The notes below the pieces were generated by a model. It ran no database searches. It saw only the letters and a program-made list of their open reading frames with translations, and was not told the DNA's origin. A stretch of DNA of 64,000 nucleotides, taken from assembly GCF_001625215.2 (NCBI RefSeq), contig NC_030381.2:46622689-46686688 (forward strand). Reading direction: 5' to 3'. This stretch comes from Daucus carota subsp. sativus. Its lineage: Eukaryota > Streptophyta > Magnoliopsida > Apiales > Apiaceae. Shown here one piece after another: positions 25,188 through 36,940 of the stretch. Every line of letters starts with the position of its first letter. Within the stretch, counting starts at the first letter, position 1. Both the position numbers and the translations under genes were made by a program.

Positions 25188-25952
25188 TAGGGCTGAGCAA
25201 AAGGAAACCGAAATCGAACCGAAACCGGAAAAAACCGATCCGAAACCGAAACCGAAAAATTAAAAACCGATCCGATGTAAATGGTTCGGTTCCGGTTATA
25301 CCTCCCAACCGAACCGATAAAAACCGAACCGAACCGATTATTAAAATAATAATAAAATAATAAATAATATATGTAATATATAATAATTATATAATATATA
25401 ATATATATCATGTCTAAAAATCAATAAATCTATTCTGATGCTTAAAAGAAACATAAGAGTGTGTTAATATTTCATGCTCGGTGAATATATCATTTGCTCA
25501 CTTCCAGTTTGCCACTACCAATTCTGTATCTTCTATTTTCTATCTGGTACCTCATTAACCCATTTTCTCAATCATCCTGAATCATGCGTCAAAAAAGCCA
25601 CCTCCATATGGAGATGTCTACCATGAAGTTCTGATCTTATGATATATGATATTCAGCATGAGAATTCCAGAGCTAGTTTCATATTATTGACAGAAAGTTA
25701 TATTAATTATTATGTCCAGATAACGCGCACCAATTTGTCTCGATCGTGTATTATTTTTCATTCTTATATATGTCGGTTTTATAACCGAAACCGAACCGAA
25801 TATAACCGAACCGGTGTTTTTTAAACCGAAACCGAACCCGAACCTGAACCTGAACCGGCGGTTGCGGTTTTCAATTTTTAAAACCGAAGATATATGGTTC
25901 CGGTTCCGGTTTTATCCCAAAACCGAGCCGAACCGGCCCATGCTCTCCCCTA
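25188..25952. mobile_element. hAT-type MITE with AACCG repeats, 765 bp
   Basis: Terminal inverted repeats TAGGGCTGAGCA (left) and TGCTCTCCCCTA (right), 10 of 12 positions matching, are flanked by a perfect 8-bp duplication ACAAGCAG (25180-25187 and 25953-25960); one more A matches outside. Both subterminal regions are packed with AACCGAACCG and AACCGAAACCG words, largely in one orientation with GGTTCCGGTT copies opposite, while the centre is ordinary AT-rich DNA. An 8-bp duplication with TAGGG termini is typical of the hAT superfamily. There is no transposase. Confidence 0.85.
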
Positions 25953-26384
25953 ACAAGCAGTATGTATACATGTCGCAACTCGCTGAATGATGAAACAGAA
26001 AGAGGAAACAATTGCAGGCTTTAATATGAGAGATTCAAGTTGTCAAGTTGTCATAGAGCTTGCAAAAACCGGACGAAAAATTCACATGTTTAAAATTTAT
26101 CATGACTAAGATTTGTGATCATTGTGCAAATCCTTAAAAGATGTGATATCATATCAACAAAAAAATATTTAATTTAATATTTTAGTTTACAAGTTCACAG
26201 ATACACTTGATCTGACTGAAAAAAAAGAGAGTAACATTTGATAGATGATTTAACAATTATTTTACGCACTGGATTTAAGGGTCTCAATCCGCAAAGTTTA
26301 TATTGGTATGAATTTAACGCTCAAGTTATTTTAAGAAGAGAGAAGACGAACACGACGCCTGATACAGTGGGAAAAAAAATATTC

Positions 26385-26465
26385 GACGCCTGAGAGATTC
26401 GAACTCTCGCGGGGAAACCCCATGTACTTAGCAGGCACACGCCTTAACCACTCGGCCAAAGCGTC
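26385..26465 (-). tRNA. tRNA-Ser(GCT)
   Basis: 81-nt class II tRNA on the minus strand. The acceptor arm pairs GACGCTT with AGGCGTC (one G-T pair). The D-loop sequence is TGGCCGAGTGGTTAAGGC, the anticodon loop CTGCTAA gives GCT (26430-26432), the long variable arm is ATGGGGTTTCCCCG, and the T-loop is AGTTCGAATCT. It sits about 155 bp upstream of the GCR1 start, transcribed in the opposite direction. No CCA is encoded, as expected for nuclear genes. Confidence 0.95.
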
Positions 26466-26620
26466 ATGTTGCTTTTTGACGGATTTAAATAAAGTCATAC
26501 TCGTAGTCCTTTCCTAAATAAAATTACCCCAATTTGTTGTAATGAAAACCCTAGACACAATAATTGGACAAGATTTCCAAAAAGCCTAATTGAATTCACC
26601 GTCGGACATCGCCGGCGGCG

Positions 26621-29600
26621 ATGGCGTCATATCAGGCGATGATGGGGAACTTAACGGCCGAAGATCGCCGGATTCTGACGTCACTGAACACCGGAGCATC
26701 AAGTCTGTCATTATTAGGATCAAGTTTTATTGTGCTTTGTTACCTTCTTTTGAAAGACCTTCGCAAGTTCTCTTTCAAACTCGTCTTCTTTCTCGCTCTC
26801 TCTGTATGCATCTGAACTTATCCTATCTCCTTTCGTGTCGAATTGTATTCAGTTTTTTAATTGCATTTTGTTTCATATTGTGAAATGTATGTCGAATCGT
26901 GCTTTTAGTTATTATTTGTTTTCCAATGGCGGAATTTCTGATAGTTGGAATGCGTGTGAGAGGAAAATGTAGGTGCGGAAGTAAGTTGATGGTCTCCGAG
27001 CATTGAGATCGCGTAAATTAATTACTTAGGATCTACTTGTTTAGGATCTGGATGATGCCAGTATATACAGTTAGGTTTATGAAGTAAATAAATGTGTCAT
27101 ACTTATTGTTACTGTTGTTATCATGAATTGTTAGAGCACTTCTGATAAAAGATAATTGATGGAGAAGAATGATATTCATAATTTTGGAATTGGTGCTCAG
27201 AATTGTTAGTTAATTTTTGGTGACAGTGTAGGACTACTGAAAAAAGGTTTTATCCGACACGTGTTGTTTTGTTATATTAAAAGTGGCACTGACTTTACCT
27301 GTATGTTAAACTCTGAATTTGGTTGTTGGTACCCCTCGTTTATCCTGAAAAATTTGTTCTTATACAAGCTCCGTATTCTTGTATTATAAAATAATTGCCG
27401 ACGTATTTTTCTCCAGTATTGCTTTTAATGAGTAGGATACTAAATTACTAATCAACTCTACTTTTTTTGAACCCCGCAGGACATGCTATGCAGCTTCTTC
27501 AGTATAATTGGGTATACATATTAGATTGAATTGAAACCTGCTTCTGTTTCATATCCTTGGACTATATTTACCAGATAATATATTTAATGCTTATGCAGGG
27601 ATCCATCTAAAGGGTTTTTTTGTTACGCCCAGGGATATAGCACCCATTTCTTTTGTGTCGCTTCTTTTCTGTGGACTACTACAATTGCATTTACTCTTCA
27701 TCGTACTGTTGTTAGACACAAAGCAGATGTAGAGGACTTGGAGCCTATGTTTCATCTGTATGTTTGGGGTATGTTTTGATTAGTTGTAATTGTTTAATAT
27801 ATGCGAGATCAATTATGTGTATGTGAGTATGTCACCAATGAGCTTGCACCCCTAATGTCCCTGATCCGCTATCATTACAGCTTTGAAATGTTTATCACTT
27901 TATCTTTCATAGGAACTGATGTTTGCACAGTATTTCTACCACTTAAGAATGGGGTAGGTCCCATCATTCCGTAAGAACTTCGAACCACATGTAGGGTTAG
28001 CTGTTTTATTTGATTAAACTATTTTTTTGACTTCCCAACAACTGAAAATTTTAATGTGGTTTAGTTGATTAAGATTTTAAAAACAAATGTTTTCCAGTTA
28101 AAATCTATTTTCCTTTCCGTTAGAATGTTATATCAACTGAGACAAATGTTTTCTTTATCTACCGGGAGTACTTGGTTTCAGCACATTTCAACATACAGTT
28201 CCAGTGCATTTTAAAGATTAAGCAAGTTGTTGGGGATTTTTTTTCTTACAATTTCTAGAACTCTTCTTACATTTTCTAGAACTGGTTCTTGCACAATCTA
28301 CTTTTAATTTTGTACCACCTTATTCTTGTTAGCTGCTACATTACCATCTTTTTCTTGTTAGCTGCTACATTACCATCTTTTTCTTGTTAGCTGCTATAGT
28401 AAAGCTGAGTTGGATTTTTAAATAAATATGCAGGAACTTCATTATTGATGACTGTGATGCGCTCCATTAGTAATGACCACGAGCATATAGCTCGTGTAGG
28501 TGCATGGTGCTGGACAGAGTCAGGACGTGCAGCAAAGGCAAGTATCTGAAGTCTTGGATTCAGGCAATTGGCATTTATATCTTGCATTATTCTTTGCTTG
28601 ATTTCATGAAACTTAGAAGAATCACATATGCATGTTCTTCAATTAGATCATTTCCCTATTTATCTGCTTTAGCTTGTTGAGATGACTGGGAATGGGAAAG
28701 AAGGGTAATTGCAATATTACTATCGATGAGACGGGTTCCACCATCTAATTATGAACTCTTTTTTTTTCCTTATAATCTTGTATGTTACATTAAGTGAATA
28801 GCGCAGGACATAGGTTTCAGTAAGCAGCTCGTCAATTCTTTTGTAAATTAACCTTTTTTATCGTATCTTTTGATAACTGATAGTTAAACCTTGGCAAAAA
28901 TTGTTGCTCTTGTTACAGTCATCAAAAGTGTAGGCTATGAACTTGTAAGTTATGCTGATTTAATGTTGCTAATTTCTGCAGTTATGATCCTGAATTACTT
29001 ATAATTCTGGGTGTATCATCTTTTTTCGTTGACTTATATTTGTAGTCTGTGCAATGTGGTTCTCTGGATTCTATTTATAGTCTGTGCAATATGGTTCTTT
29101 CAGTCATACAGGGGCCTTTGTTTTGGGTATATGAATAGATATGATATCTGTAAGAGTTTCTTGGTATATATACTGTATACATATGTATATCATGTAATTA
29201 TGCAAATATATACTTTCAAATACATATTTTTGTTCTTTAATATTATGTCAATACATGACGTATCAAAATAAACGTTGATGGTATCATTGTAAATTTTAAA
29301 TTATCTTTTACTAAAGAAGAATCTTATTGCTATTTGATCATGATACAAGAGATAGAGATTACTTCTGTCATATATCAAAATTGTGCCTTAGCTTCTGTCG
29401 CCAACCCTTATCCTTTCATATTTAGCTATGGGGCTATAATTATTCATCTTAAGATTGCATGGTTGGTACCAAGATGGTTGAACCTTGGTGCTCAAGATCA
29501 TCTCCTTTCAGGCCTGATAGTGAGAGTTGTTAAAAAACCAACATTGCATGTTGATGAGATATGATTATTATATTCTTTGCATGTTTTGCATTTGACCTAT

Positions 29601-32600
29601 TAATTTATTGATGTTATATTTGCTCCTGTCTGTAGGTTGTTCACTTTGTAACATTTTATGCTCCACTATGGGGTGCAATTATCTTCAATGGAATTACCTA
29701 CTTCCAAGTGATACGAATGCTTAACAATGCAGCCCGTGTATGTGCACGCATCTCATTAGTATTCTCTTGTATTTTAGGTTTAGAGTATCTCAGCTTTTAA
29801 ATATCTAATATCTTTTGTGGTTCTGCTGAGTTCATATGCCCACAATTATCTGATATTGAATTTTCAGATGGCAGTGGGTATGGCAGATCGAGCAGTCCAC
29901 ACAAATGCACGAACAGACATGAAGGTACTCTTCTTATATTTGTTCTTTTAAAGATAGCCTGCTTGGGTTAGAACTTGGAATAGTAGTTTGTTTGTTAAAA
30001 TGGTCTATTGTGAATATATGGTTCTTTTGCGACGCTAAATACATGTTTGATCCTCCTTTTTGCTCATCATATCTGTTTCTTTTTTTATATTACCTTCCAT
30101 GTAGCCATATGCTTTCTTTTCGAGAATTAAACCCTTTATTTTCAGTATGAAATATCTTTTCTTTCTCTTTTATAGGTTCAGACTTCAGATGAACAAATGC
30201 ACTTCTAAATTTTTTGGCTTTTGAATTATTTCTTTGTTTACAATGTTGAATGTACATTAACGACATCTTGGCTGAAACTCTATGTTCAATTTATTTTATT
30301 AATTCAGGTATATAATGTTTGATATACATACAATTAACCTTATGGAAATTTAAGAATTTGCTGTAACAATTTTTATATATGCTATAAAAATATGTCACTG
30401 TTCAATACCTCTATATATGTTTATTCCTAGTCCTATGGAGCAGGACCAAGCAAAAGCTAATGGGGGAACAAGATTGATACTAACGGGGGTGTATTCGATT
30501 GGGATTTTAATGGATTGTTTTTAGTCTATGGATTTTAATGGATTGTTTTAATTTTGTGCGGATTCTTGATAAAATGTCGCAGAGTTGATAGGATTTAGGT
30601 ACAATGCTTCAAAATCCCATTGATTTTGGTGGGATTTCAAAAAACTTAAAATACACTGAAGAATGCCACAAAATCCATCATTTTATGAAATGAAAAAAAA
30701 TCCATCAGCATTTGAATACCATCAGATTTTAATGGATTTTAAACAATCCCAATTGAATACAATCGGATTTTAAAGCATAATTTAAAATCCCAATTAAATA
30801 CCACCAGATTTTGTAGCATAATTTGAAATCACAATTGAATACCTCAAGATTTTAATGGATTTCAAACAATCCCAATCGAATACCCTCGGATTTCATGAAT
30901 GCAAAAAAAATGCTTTAAAATCCCAATCCAATACACCCCTCTAAGATTACAGTAACAATCAAAATAGAAAACAAAGGACGGAGTGAAAACCCTAAATGCA
31001 AACTTATAAAGATATAGTTGTCAAATTTTGTTTTGTTTTGTGATGGATAATAGACTTGGTTGATTGTACTTGTCACCTCAAACTTTGAAGTATTATTGTC
31101 CTCGAAGTATGTTTGCTATAGGGAAGACCTAAAGATAATTAGCACAGTGTAGTACATTCTATATAATTTATTAAATAATGAAGGCTACTTATTAGACACC
31201 TAATATACTAGATGCTTGGTTGGTCTGGCATTAACTTTACTTGACCACACTAGGTATCATTGCAACCTCACACAACTAATATCTAGTGTGTGACCCCGAG
31301 TCTCAGTCTGTCATTATGCCTAGTTCATGTATAGTATCTTACTATTAAATATTCTTGATTAAACATGAGATTATATTATTTGCTTTTCTGTGAACTGTGT
31401 TATCCAGACTCTAAGTCCTTCTGGATGATACAAGTGTCTGGGTGTTTTGGACAGTTCAAATAATTAAAGCAGTCTAATGATAAGCTACATTGAGGCCTAT
31501 GTGATGCTTTTTTGGATCCATAGTGTATGTCATATGGAAACATAAAGCCAAGTTTGTTTAAATGGAATGTAATACAGGGGCTATCACGCGATTTACCTCA
31601 AATTAAAGGATTATTATCCTATAGATCTACATTTTGATCATCTTTGTAATTCATTTCTATGGGATTATAATACCCATTACTACCTCATAGAAATTAATCA
31701 AAAAGATGGTTGATATTTAGTTAAATGGGATTATTGTCCTTTAAATTTGTTTTTAAAAAACAAGGTTTAGTCTGGGCTTTATAATCCCTTGAAACAAACA
31801 TGGTAGTGAAATAGTGAATAAGATGCCTATTCATCATTCATGGTGCAATTTCTGGTAAGACAGGATTGTATCTGCCCTGTTGTTGCAAGTTGCAATATGG
31901 TGTTTAAATCAATTAACAGATTTGGGGATGTAGTTGCAATATGAATTATTTACAACTTCAGTAGGCCCTTTTGTAACTTTTAGCTTAAAAACTTTACTCA
32001 TGTACTTTCTCATCCCCATACATAAACATTACTTATGATTTCTCTAACTTGTACATAAAAAGGAGTTAAGACAATGCAATTTGTTAGCATCAATTACCAA
32101 TTCAGAAGTTACCAAAAAAAGCATTTTAAGTCTTTGAGGTATTACTGGAACAAAGCAATGAGTACTATGTTAAGTTGACATTTGTTTTGGGACATTTAGA
32201 AAGGATAAGTGGACAATAGTACTGGGAGAGAGCGAGTTCAGTTTCCACATTACTTCTTGGGTAAATCATGCATTTTAATCTGCTTGTTGCCAATATATGC
32301 AGCCGCAAGCTAGCAAAAGATTGAAGTAAGTTGTCATAGTATGATTTGCTTAGTCTTTTTTATATGTAGTTTATATACTTACTACTATCTTTCAGCGTGT
32401 ATTGGTCATAACTCGTAACATTTTTGCCTCGGCACATTGAAGAACTAATTCTCAACAGACATTGAGGCCTAGTGCCTGTTTTTAATCTACCTCTGTTTGC
32501 ATTTTCTTGCCTTCTAGGCACTAAACCGGTGGGGTTACTACCCACTCATTCTTATTGGTTCGTGGGCTTTTGGCACAATCAATCGCATTCATGACTTTAT

Positions 32601-34388
32601 TGAGCCAGGCCATAAAATCTTTTGGCTTTCAGTTCTTGATGTTGGTATGGCTGCACTTATGGTAATGTCTCTCTCTCTCTCTCTCATGTTTATATTTAAT
32701 CAGCACCTAACACAAGTGGCTTGGTACTTGTACTTAGCTGCTCCCTAATTGCTCTTGTGCTTTTCTGTCAGTGCCTTAAGCTTTGCTCTACTGAAAAATA
32801 CAACCAATATGCTATCTTATATCTTATATCTACATTGGAAAGAAATTGAGTTTCATAAAGTAGATATAATACATGCTTGTGCCAATATGACTAAATAAGT
32901 TATGCTTCATGTAACTGTATGGTTGTTTCGACTTCTTTGTTTAAAATGTTATTGTAATGCTTGCAGTTGAGGATAATTTGTGTATTGATCTTACTAACTG
33001 TTAGGGTCTGTTCAACTCTATTGCTTATGGGCTCAACTCTTCCGTAAGAAGGGCGATTCACGAAAGGCTGGATTTGTAAGTCAAAAGTTTTGAGCTACTT
33101 TACTTTTAAGAACTTCTACACTTTCTAACATGTTTACCATTGATATGTTGCACGTTAAGGCCCCATGTCCATTGAGCTAATTTTGTGCTTACTAGTGATT
33201 TTATCGTGATTATATAACTCGACTTCTAAAGGTCCTTTATCCATATTTTTGCATTGGTGTATCCATGGGGACACAGTTATTTAAATGATCCTTCACCAAA
33301 TGTGACGTGTCTTTATTTTGATTTTGGAAAAAACAATGATAGAGTTACTGTTGCTGTATAAAGTAAATACTAATTGCAAACTTAACGCAAAAATTCCAAT
33401 GAGTTATGTAACACGTCAATTCAAAATATAGTATGATCCAAGCATTTACAAGTGGAAATGGGTTATCTGAATTGGAATAGGGGGATTATTGTGTATTTAG
33501 GTAGTTTCTATCTCTAACATATCTTTATGATGATTCATGTGAATACTAAACGGGTCCAGGTCCCTAGCATATGTATGCTGGGTACCTGTTAAATAACATA
33601 CAGGTTCCTGGCCGTTGGATGAATATCCAGCGGTGAGGATTAAAACATATTTTTAATACGTCCAGCGCTTTTAAAGCGCTGCATGTATTAAAAATAGGTT
33701 TCCCCCGTCCAGCGCTTTAAAAGCGCTGGACGTATTAAAAATATGTTTTAATCCTGGCCGCTGGATATTCATCTAACGGCGAGGAACCTGTATGTTATTT
33801 ATTTAACAGGTCCCCAGCCTACATATGCTAGGGACCTGGACCCATATTAAACGCCCAGGTTTATTTCTGAAAATTAGTTTAGCATAGATAATTCTTAATA
33901 TAGTGTATCACTATATTTCTTGTTCTGTCTGTTGGTGCCTTTCCTACACTCGTACATGCAGTCTCCACAAAATTTATCTTTTAAACCTCGTTAAAGATAT
34001 ACATATATAGGTGTGGATGCCAACAGGTATTTAGAACTACAGTATGATGTCTATGCATTATCTTCTGGAACCAACTGAGTAGGATAAATTGATTTGCACC
34101 TTAGTTTCCCATGAAACGCCTTTTTTAAAATAATGGTTCTGCATGTTCATTTATTGATAATATATGATCCATTTAGTGGCTTCTACTTGAACCTTAATGT
34201 CTTAGAAGAGATGATAATGTGCTATATTCGTATTTCTAATAAGATAAAGCCTGAAATGTCTGGGTGTTTGCACATTTATTTTTAGGTTACCGGAAAGTGT
34301 CAAGAGATGGTTGCCTAAGATGGCAAAGAGCAGAGGCCAACAGGAAGAAAGTGAACTGTTATCGTTAAAAATTCAGGATCAGCAATAG
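26621..34388 (+). CDS. GCR1: Seven-helix GCR1 protein (cAMP-receptor-like)
   Basis: Nine exons (26621-26803, 27480-27511, 27599-27768, 28434-28537, 29636-29737, 29868-29924, 32518-32661, 33005-33075, 34286-34388) give 321 aa, close to Arabidopsis GCR1 (about 326). Family phrases: NTGASSLSLLGSSFIVLCY (helix 1), LRKFSFKLVFFLALSDMLC, FFCYAQGYSTHFFCVASFLW, TLHRTVVRHKADVEDLE, WCWTESG, HFVTFYAPLWGAI, FNGITYFQVIRML, LNRWGYYPLILIGSWAFG, RIHDFIEPGHKIFWL, LFNSIAYGLNSSVRRAIHE. Seven hydrophobic segments and a short polar tail ending QDQQ. GCR1 is plasma-membrane located and reported to bind GPA1 in Arabidopsis; whether it is a true GPCR is disputed. Intron 4 starts with GC (AAG then GCAAGT). Introns 6 and 8 contain MITEs. 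An upstream ATG at 26590 opens a different frame and is not the start. Confidence 0.97.
28323..28400. repeat. Three 29-bp tandem repeats before GCR1 exon 4
   Basis: TTCTTGTTAGCTGCTACATT begins at 28323, 28352 and 28381 (period 29 bp; the third copy is truncated and diverged). The array is pyrimidine-rich and ends about 35 bp before the acceptor of exon 4, so it lies where a branch point and polypyrimidine tract would be. Confidence 0.85.
30484..30941. mobile_element. PIF/Harbinger-like MITE in GCR1 intron 6, 458 bp
   Basis: Left end GGGGGTGTATTCGATTGGGA with following TTTTAATGG; right end the inverted match of GGGGTGTATTGGATTGGGAT. TAA flanks both sides (30481-30483, 30942-30944). The interior repeats many ATTTTAATGGATT and CAATCCCAATTGAATAC words. 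The 3-bp target and termini fit PIF/Harbinger. Confidence 0.7.
31546..31804. mobile_element. Second GTTTGTTTAA-type MITE in GCR1 intron 6
   Basis: Ends AAGCCAAGTTTGTTTAAATG and the inverted match of CTACCATGTTTGTTTCAAG, with internal GGATTATAATCCC-like words. Same family as the element at 16170-16435. Target-site duplication not clear. Confidence 0.5.
33552..33843. mobile_element. Mutator-type MITE in GCR1 intron 8, 292 bp
   Basis: Begins GGGTCCAGGTCCCTAGCATA and ends with its inverted copy; almost the whole element is one inverted repeat. Flanks ATACTAAAC (33543-33551) and ATATTAAAC (33844-33852) differ at one base, a 9-bp target-site duplication. The interior carries nested palindromes around AGCGCTTTTAAAGCGCT (near 33663) and AGCGCTTTAAAAGCGCT (near 33711). 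No coding capacity. It is transcribed with GCR1 and would fold into a long GC-rich stem. Confidence 0.88.
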
Positions 34389-35583
34389 TGATATGAACAT
34401 TTTTTCTTTGGTCTAACCCTGTGCAAGAGTGTGATTTTGTATGTAATTGCTCACCACGATTTTTTGATTTGAGAAACAAAATTGAGATTGATAGAAAAGA
34501 CCATGGCACCCATATCAACTGAGAAGAAGAAACTATTGTCTTGATCTTGTATTCTTCAAGATGATACGGAATGATGCTATATGTCCCTGTTGTCCCTTTT
34601 TTGTATTTGGCGATGTGTTCCGTAGCAGTTCACCGATTTGGGAAGATCTTTGGTGGTAATAACCAGTTAATTAGGAGAGTAGAATTTCTGACATTTGTAA
34701 ATTATTGTATTTGGCAAGTAAACACAGCTATTGCCTGTCATAGAATCAGTATGTATAATGTGTACACTGTACAGATGATCGTTCAGCTTTTTTTCCCTCC
34801 CTTCTCAGTTCTCACTGCCGCATTTCTGTAAAGGCTGAGGCCCGTTTTGCATTCTGTTTGTTGATAGCCTGGTACAATTTGTATTGTATGCTACCCGAAA
34901 TCGTATGGGCGTTGTATAAATATTTTATTTTTCTTTATTAATATATCTCAGAAACTATTTACATTAATTAATTAATCATAGATATACGAACAGGGTAATG
35001 AATATTTGTAGCATTTAGCATTCATGTGAGTTTGGATATATAATCAATTAAATTAGAGTAAATAATACTCCAACATATAAAAAGAGACAACATAAAAAAA
35101 GATTCAGACAATTATTGCCGTAATACTAATATAATAATACTCTTTCCATCCTAATTTAGATGGGTTATTTGAATTTGGATACACAATTTTAATGTTTAAT
35201 GTGTGTGAATTAATCATCTATTTTTATAATTTATATCTTAACTTTTTTGTAAATTAAAATTCTTTTATAAGAAATAAATAAATAAACATAGATAATATTA
35301 TTATGAGTTCAATGAAAAATGAAATCATCTTCTATTTTATAATTTATTTATGATAAAAAATTATTAAATGAGTCTTTTTAATATGTGTTCACTACTTTCT
35401 ATTTGACAGATTTTTATTTATAGAGATTTTTATGCCTAAACATGAAAGATCGGAGTCGATATATATCCGTCGTCTAACAACAAAAATCTGTCCGAATATA
35501 CACTAAAATATATTTATTAAAAAATTAATAGTAGAGAATCTAAATTGGTTGATAAGTTGAGAATGTTCTAATCTATGAAATTA
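34389..35583. other. GCR1 3' flank
   Basis: Probable GCR1 3'UTR in the first 400-500 bases, then AT-rich DNA. Around 35143 there is a CTCTTTCCATCCTAATTTAG word resembling a worn Stowaway end. No gene seen. Confidence 0.45.
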
Positions 35584-36940
35584 CTAGTTGAGAAGCCACG
35601 CGTTGCGGCGGCCTATAAAATTTTTATTAATGAATTAATATTAATATTTATAGAATAAAATAATTTTGTTGTTGTCTTTTAAAAGTATATTAATATATTA
35701 ATATTTCAAAATTAATATTTGTAGGATTCAATAAATTTATATTATAAAAATCTTGATGTAATACCAATACTAATATATAAAATTGCAAATTTGGACTATA
35801 ATTCATGATAAAAAAAAATGAAAATAAATTTATACACGTAATTAACAATTTAAAGTTTGACGAATCTTAATTTTATTTGTTTTTTTTTAAAGTAATCATA
35901 TTCTTCCATTGTCACCTTCCTCCAATTTTTTTGGATCGATTGTGCACAAATACATCTAACTTAAATATGTGAGATAGCGGTCTATAACTACCACCATTGC
36001 TTGTAACAACCTTTATTTTTAAATAGTGTATAAACAACCTTTACTTAAAAGTTTTTTGAATAGTGCAAATAGATAATGCATGAATAAATATTTTTTCCTC
36101 TATACAAAGTAAATCATATAAAAATTAACAACAACAAACATATCTGATAAACAAAACAAATATTATAAAAGAATAACCAACAAAGATACATCACTAATAA
36201 TTAATTTATTAATATCAACCATCAATATCATGTCAAGACTATATTCTTTTCTCGTGTTTGGATCTATCGACTCCAATATAGCGGTTTATAACTAGCTTTG
36301 CTTGCAACAACCTTTATTTTTTTAGTACTGCATAAACAGCATTCACTTATCGTTGTAGAAGAATGACACCTCCGAGTTAGAAATCGAGCGTAGGGTTATG
36401 GTATTGAGAGAGAGGAGATTGTGTTTAAATGATCCAAAAATCATACAATCTATAAGGGTATTTATAGGTGCAGAGAGACTTGTGTGCTACTCTTTCCCAT
36501 AATTAAATAATCTGAAACAAAATCAAATTAAAACTTTCAACCTACTATATTCCATAAATAATTTGTATATTCCATAATTAAATAATCTGAAACAGAATCA
36601 GATTAAAACTTTCAAGCTACTACATTCCATAAATAATTTGAAACAAAATCAGATTAAAACTTTGAAGCTACTATATTCCATAAATAATTTTTCTTTCCCA
36701 TAATTAAATAATCTGAAACAAAATCAGATTAAAACTTTCAAGCTACTATATTCCATAAATAATTTGAAACAAAATCAGATTCTGAAACTTGCTTCTAATA
36801 TACACGAAATTAAAAAAGGTAGTTCTAATTTTTATATTATTCATCCAAAAATTCTAGAAAATTAGAAAAATCGAACGGAGCGATGTGAGAGGCGCCACCT
36901 ACACGCCCCTCGCTTCTCCTTTATATAAGTATATTGATGA
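35584..36940 (-). mobile_element. Complete non-autonomous Helitron, 1357 bp
   Basis: Read on the minus strand it starts TCATCAATATACTTATATAA directly after A, continues GGAGAAGCGAGGGGCGTGTA and GGTGGCGCCTCTCACATCG (a common Helitron 5' subterminal sequence), and ends with GGCCGCCGCAACGCGTGGC, a spacer and CTAG followed by T. Insertion between A and T and absence of a target-site duplication fit Helitrons. No helicase is encoded. A segment near 35930-36060 recurs at about 36260-36350 (CGGTCTATAACTA / CGGTTTATAACTA ... CTTGTAACAACCTTTATTTTT). Confidence 0.85.
36486..36790. repeat. Minisatellite inside the Helitron
   Basis: Four to five head-to-tail units built from ATTCCATAAATAATTTG, AATAATCTGAAACAAAATC and AGATTAAAACTTTCAAGCTA. 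Long and short unit versions alternate because the CATAATTAAATAATCTG piece is present in only some units. Confidence 0.85.

Noticed and set aside
25195-25950. AACCGAACCG clusters as a possible CRISPR array or telomere-like repeat
   Set aside because: No constant-length spacers, irregular word variants, and the cluster is bounded by TIRs and an 8-bp duplication, so it is a hAT-type MITE.
26590-26883. Upstream ATG frame at the GCR1 start
   Set aside because: It is in a different frame from the conserved NTGASS helix-1 sequence and runs into intron 1; the ATG at 26621 gives the family protein.
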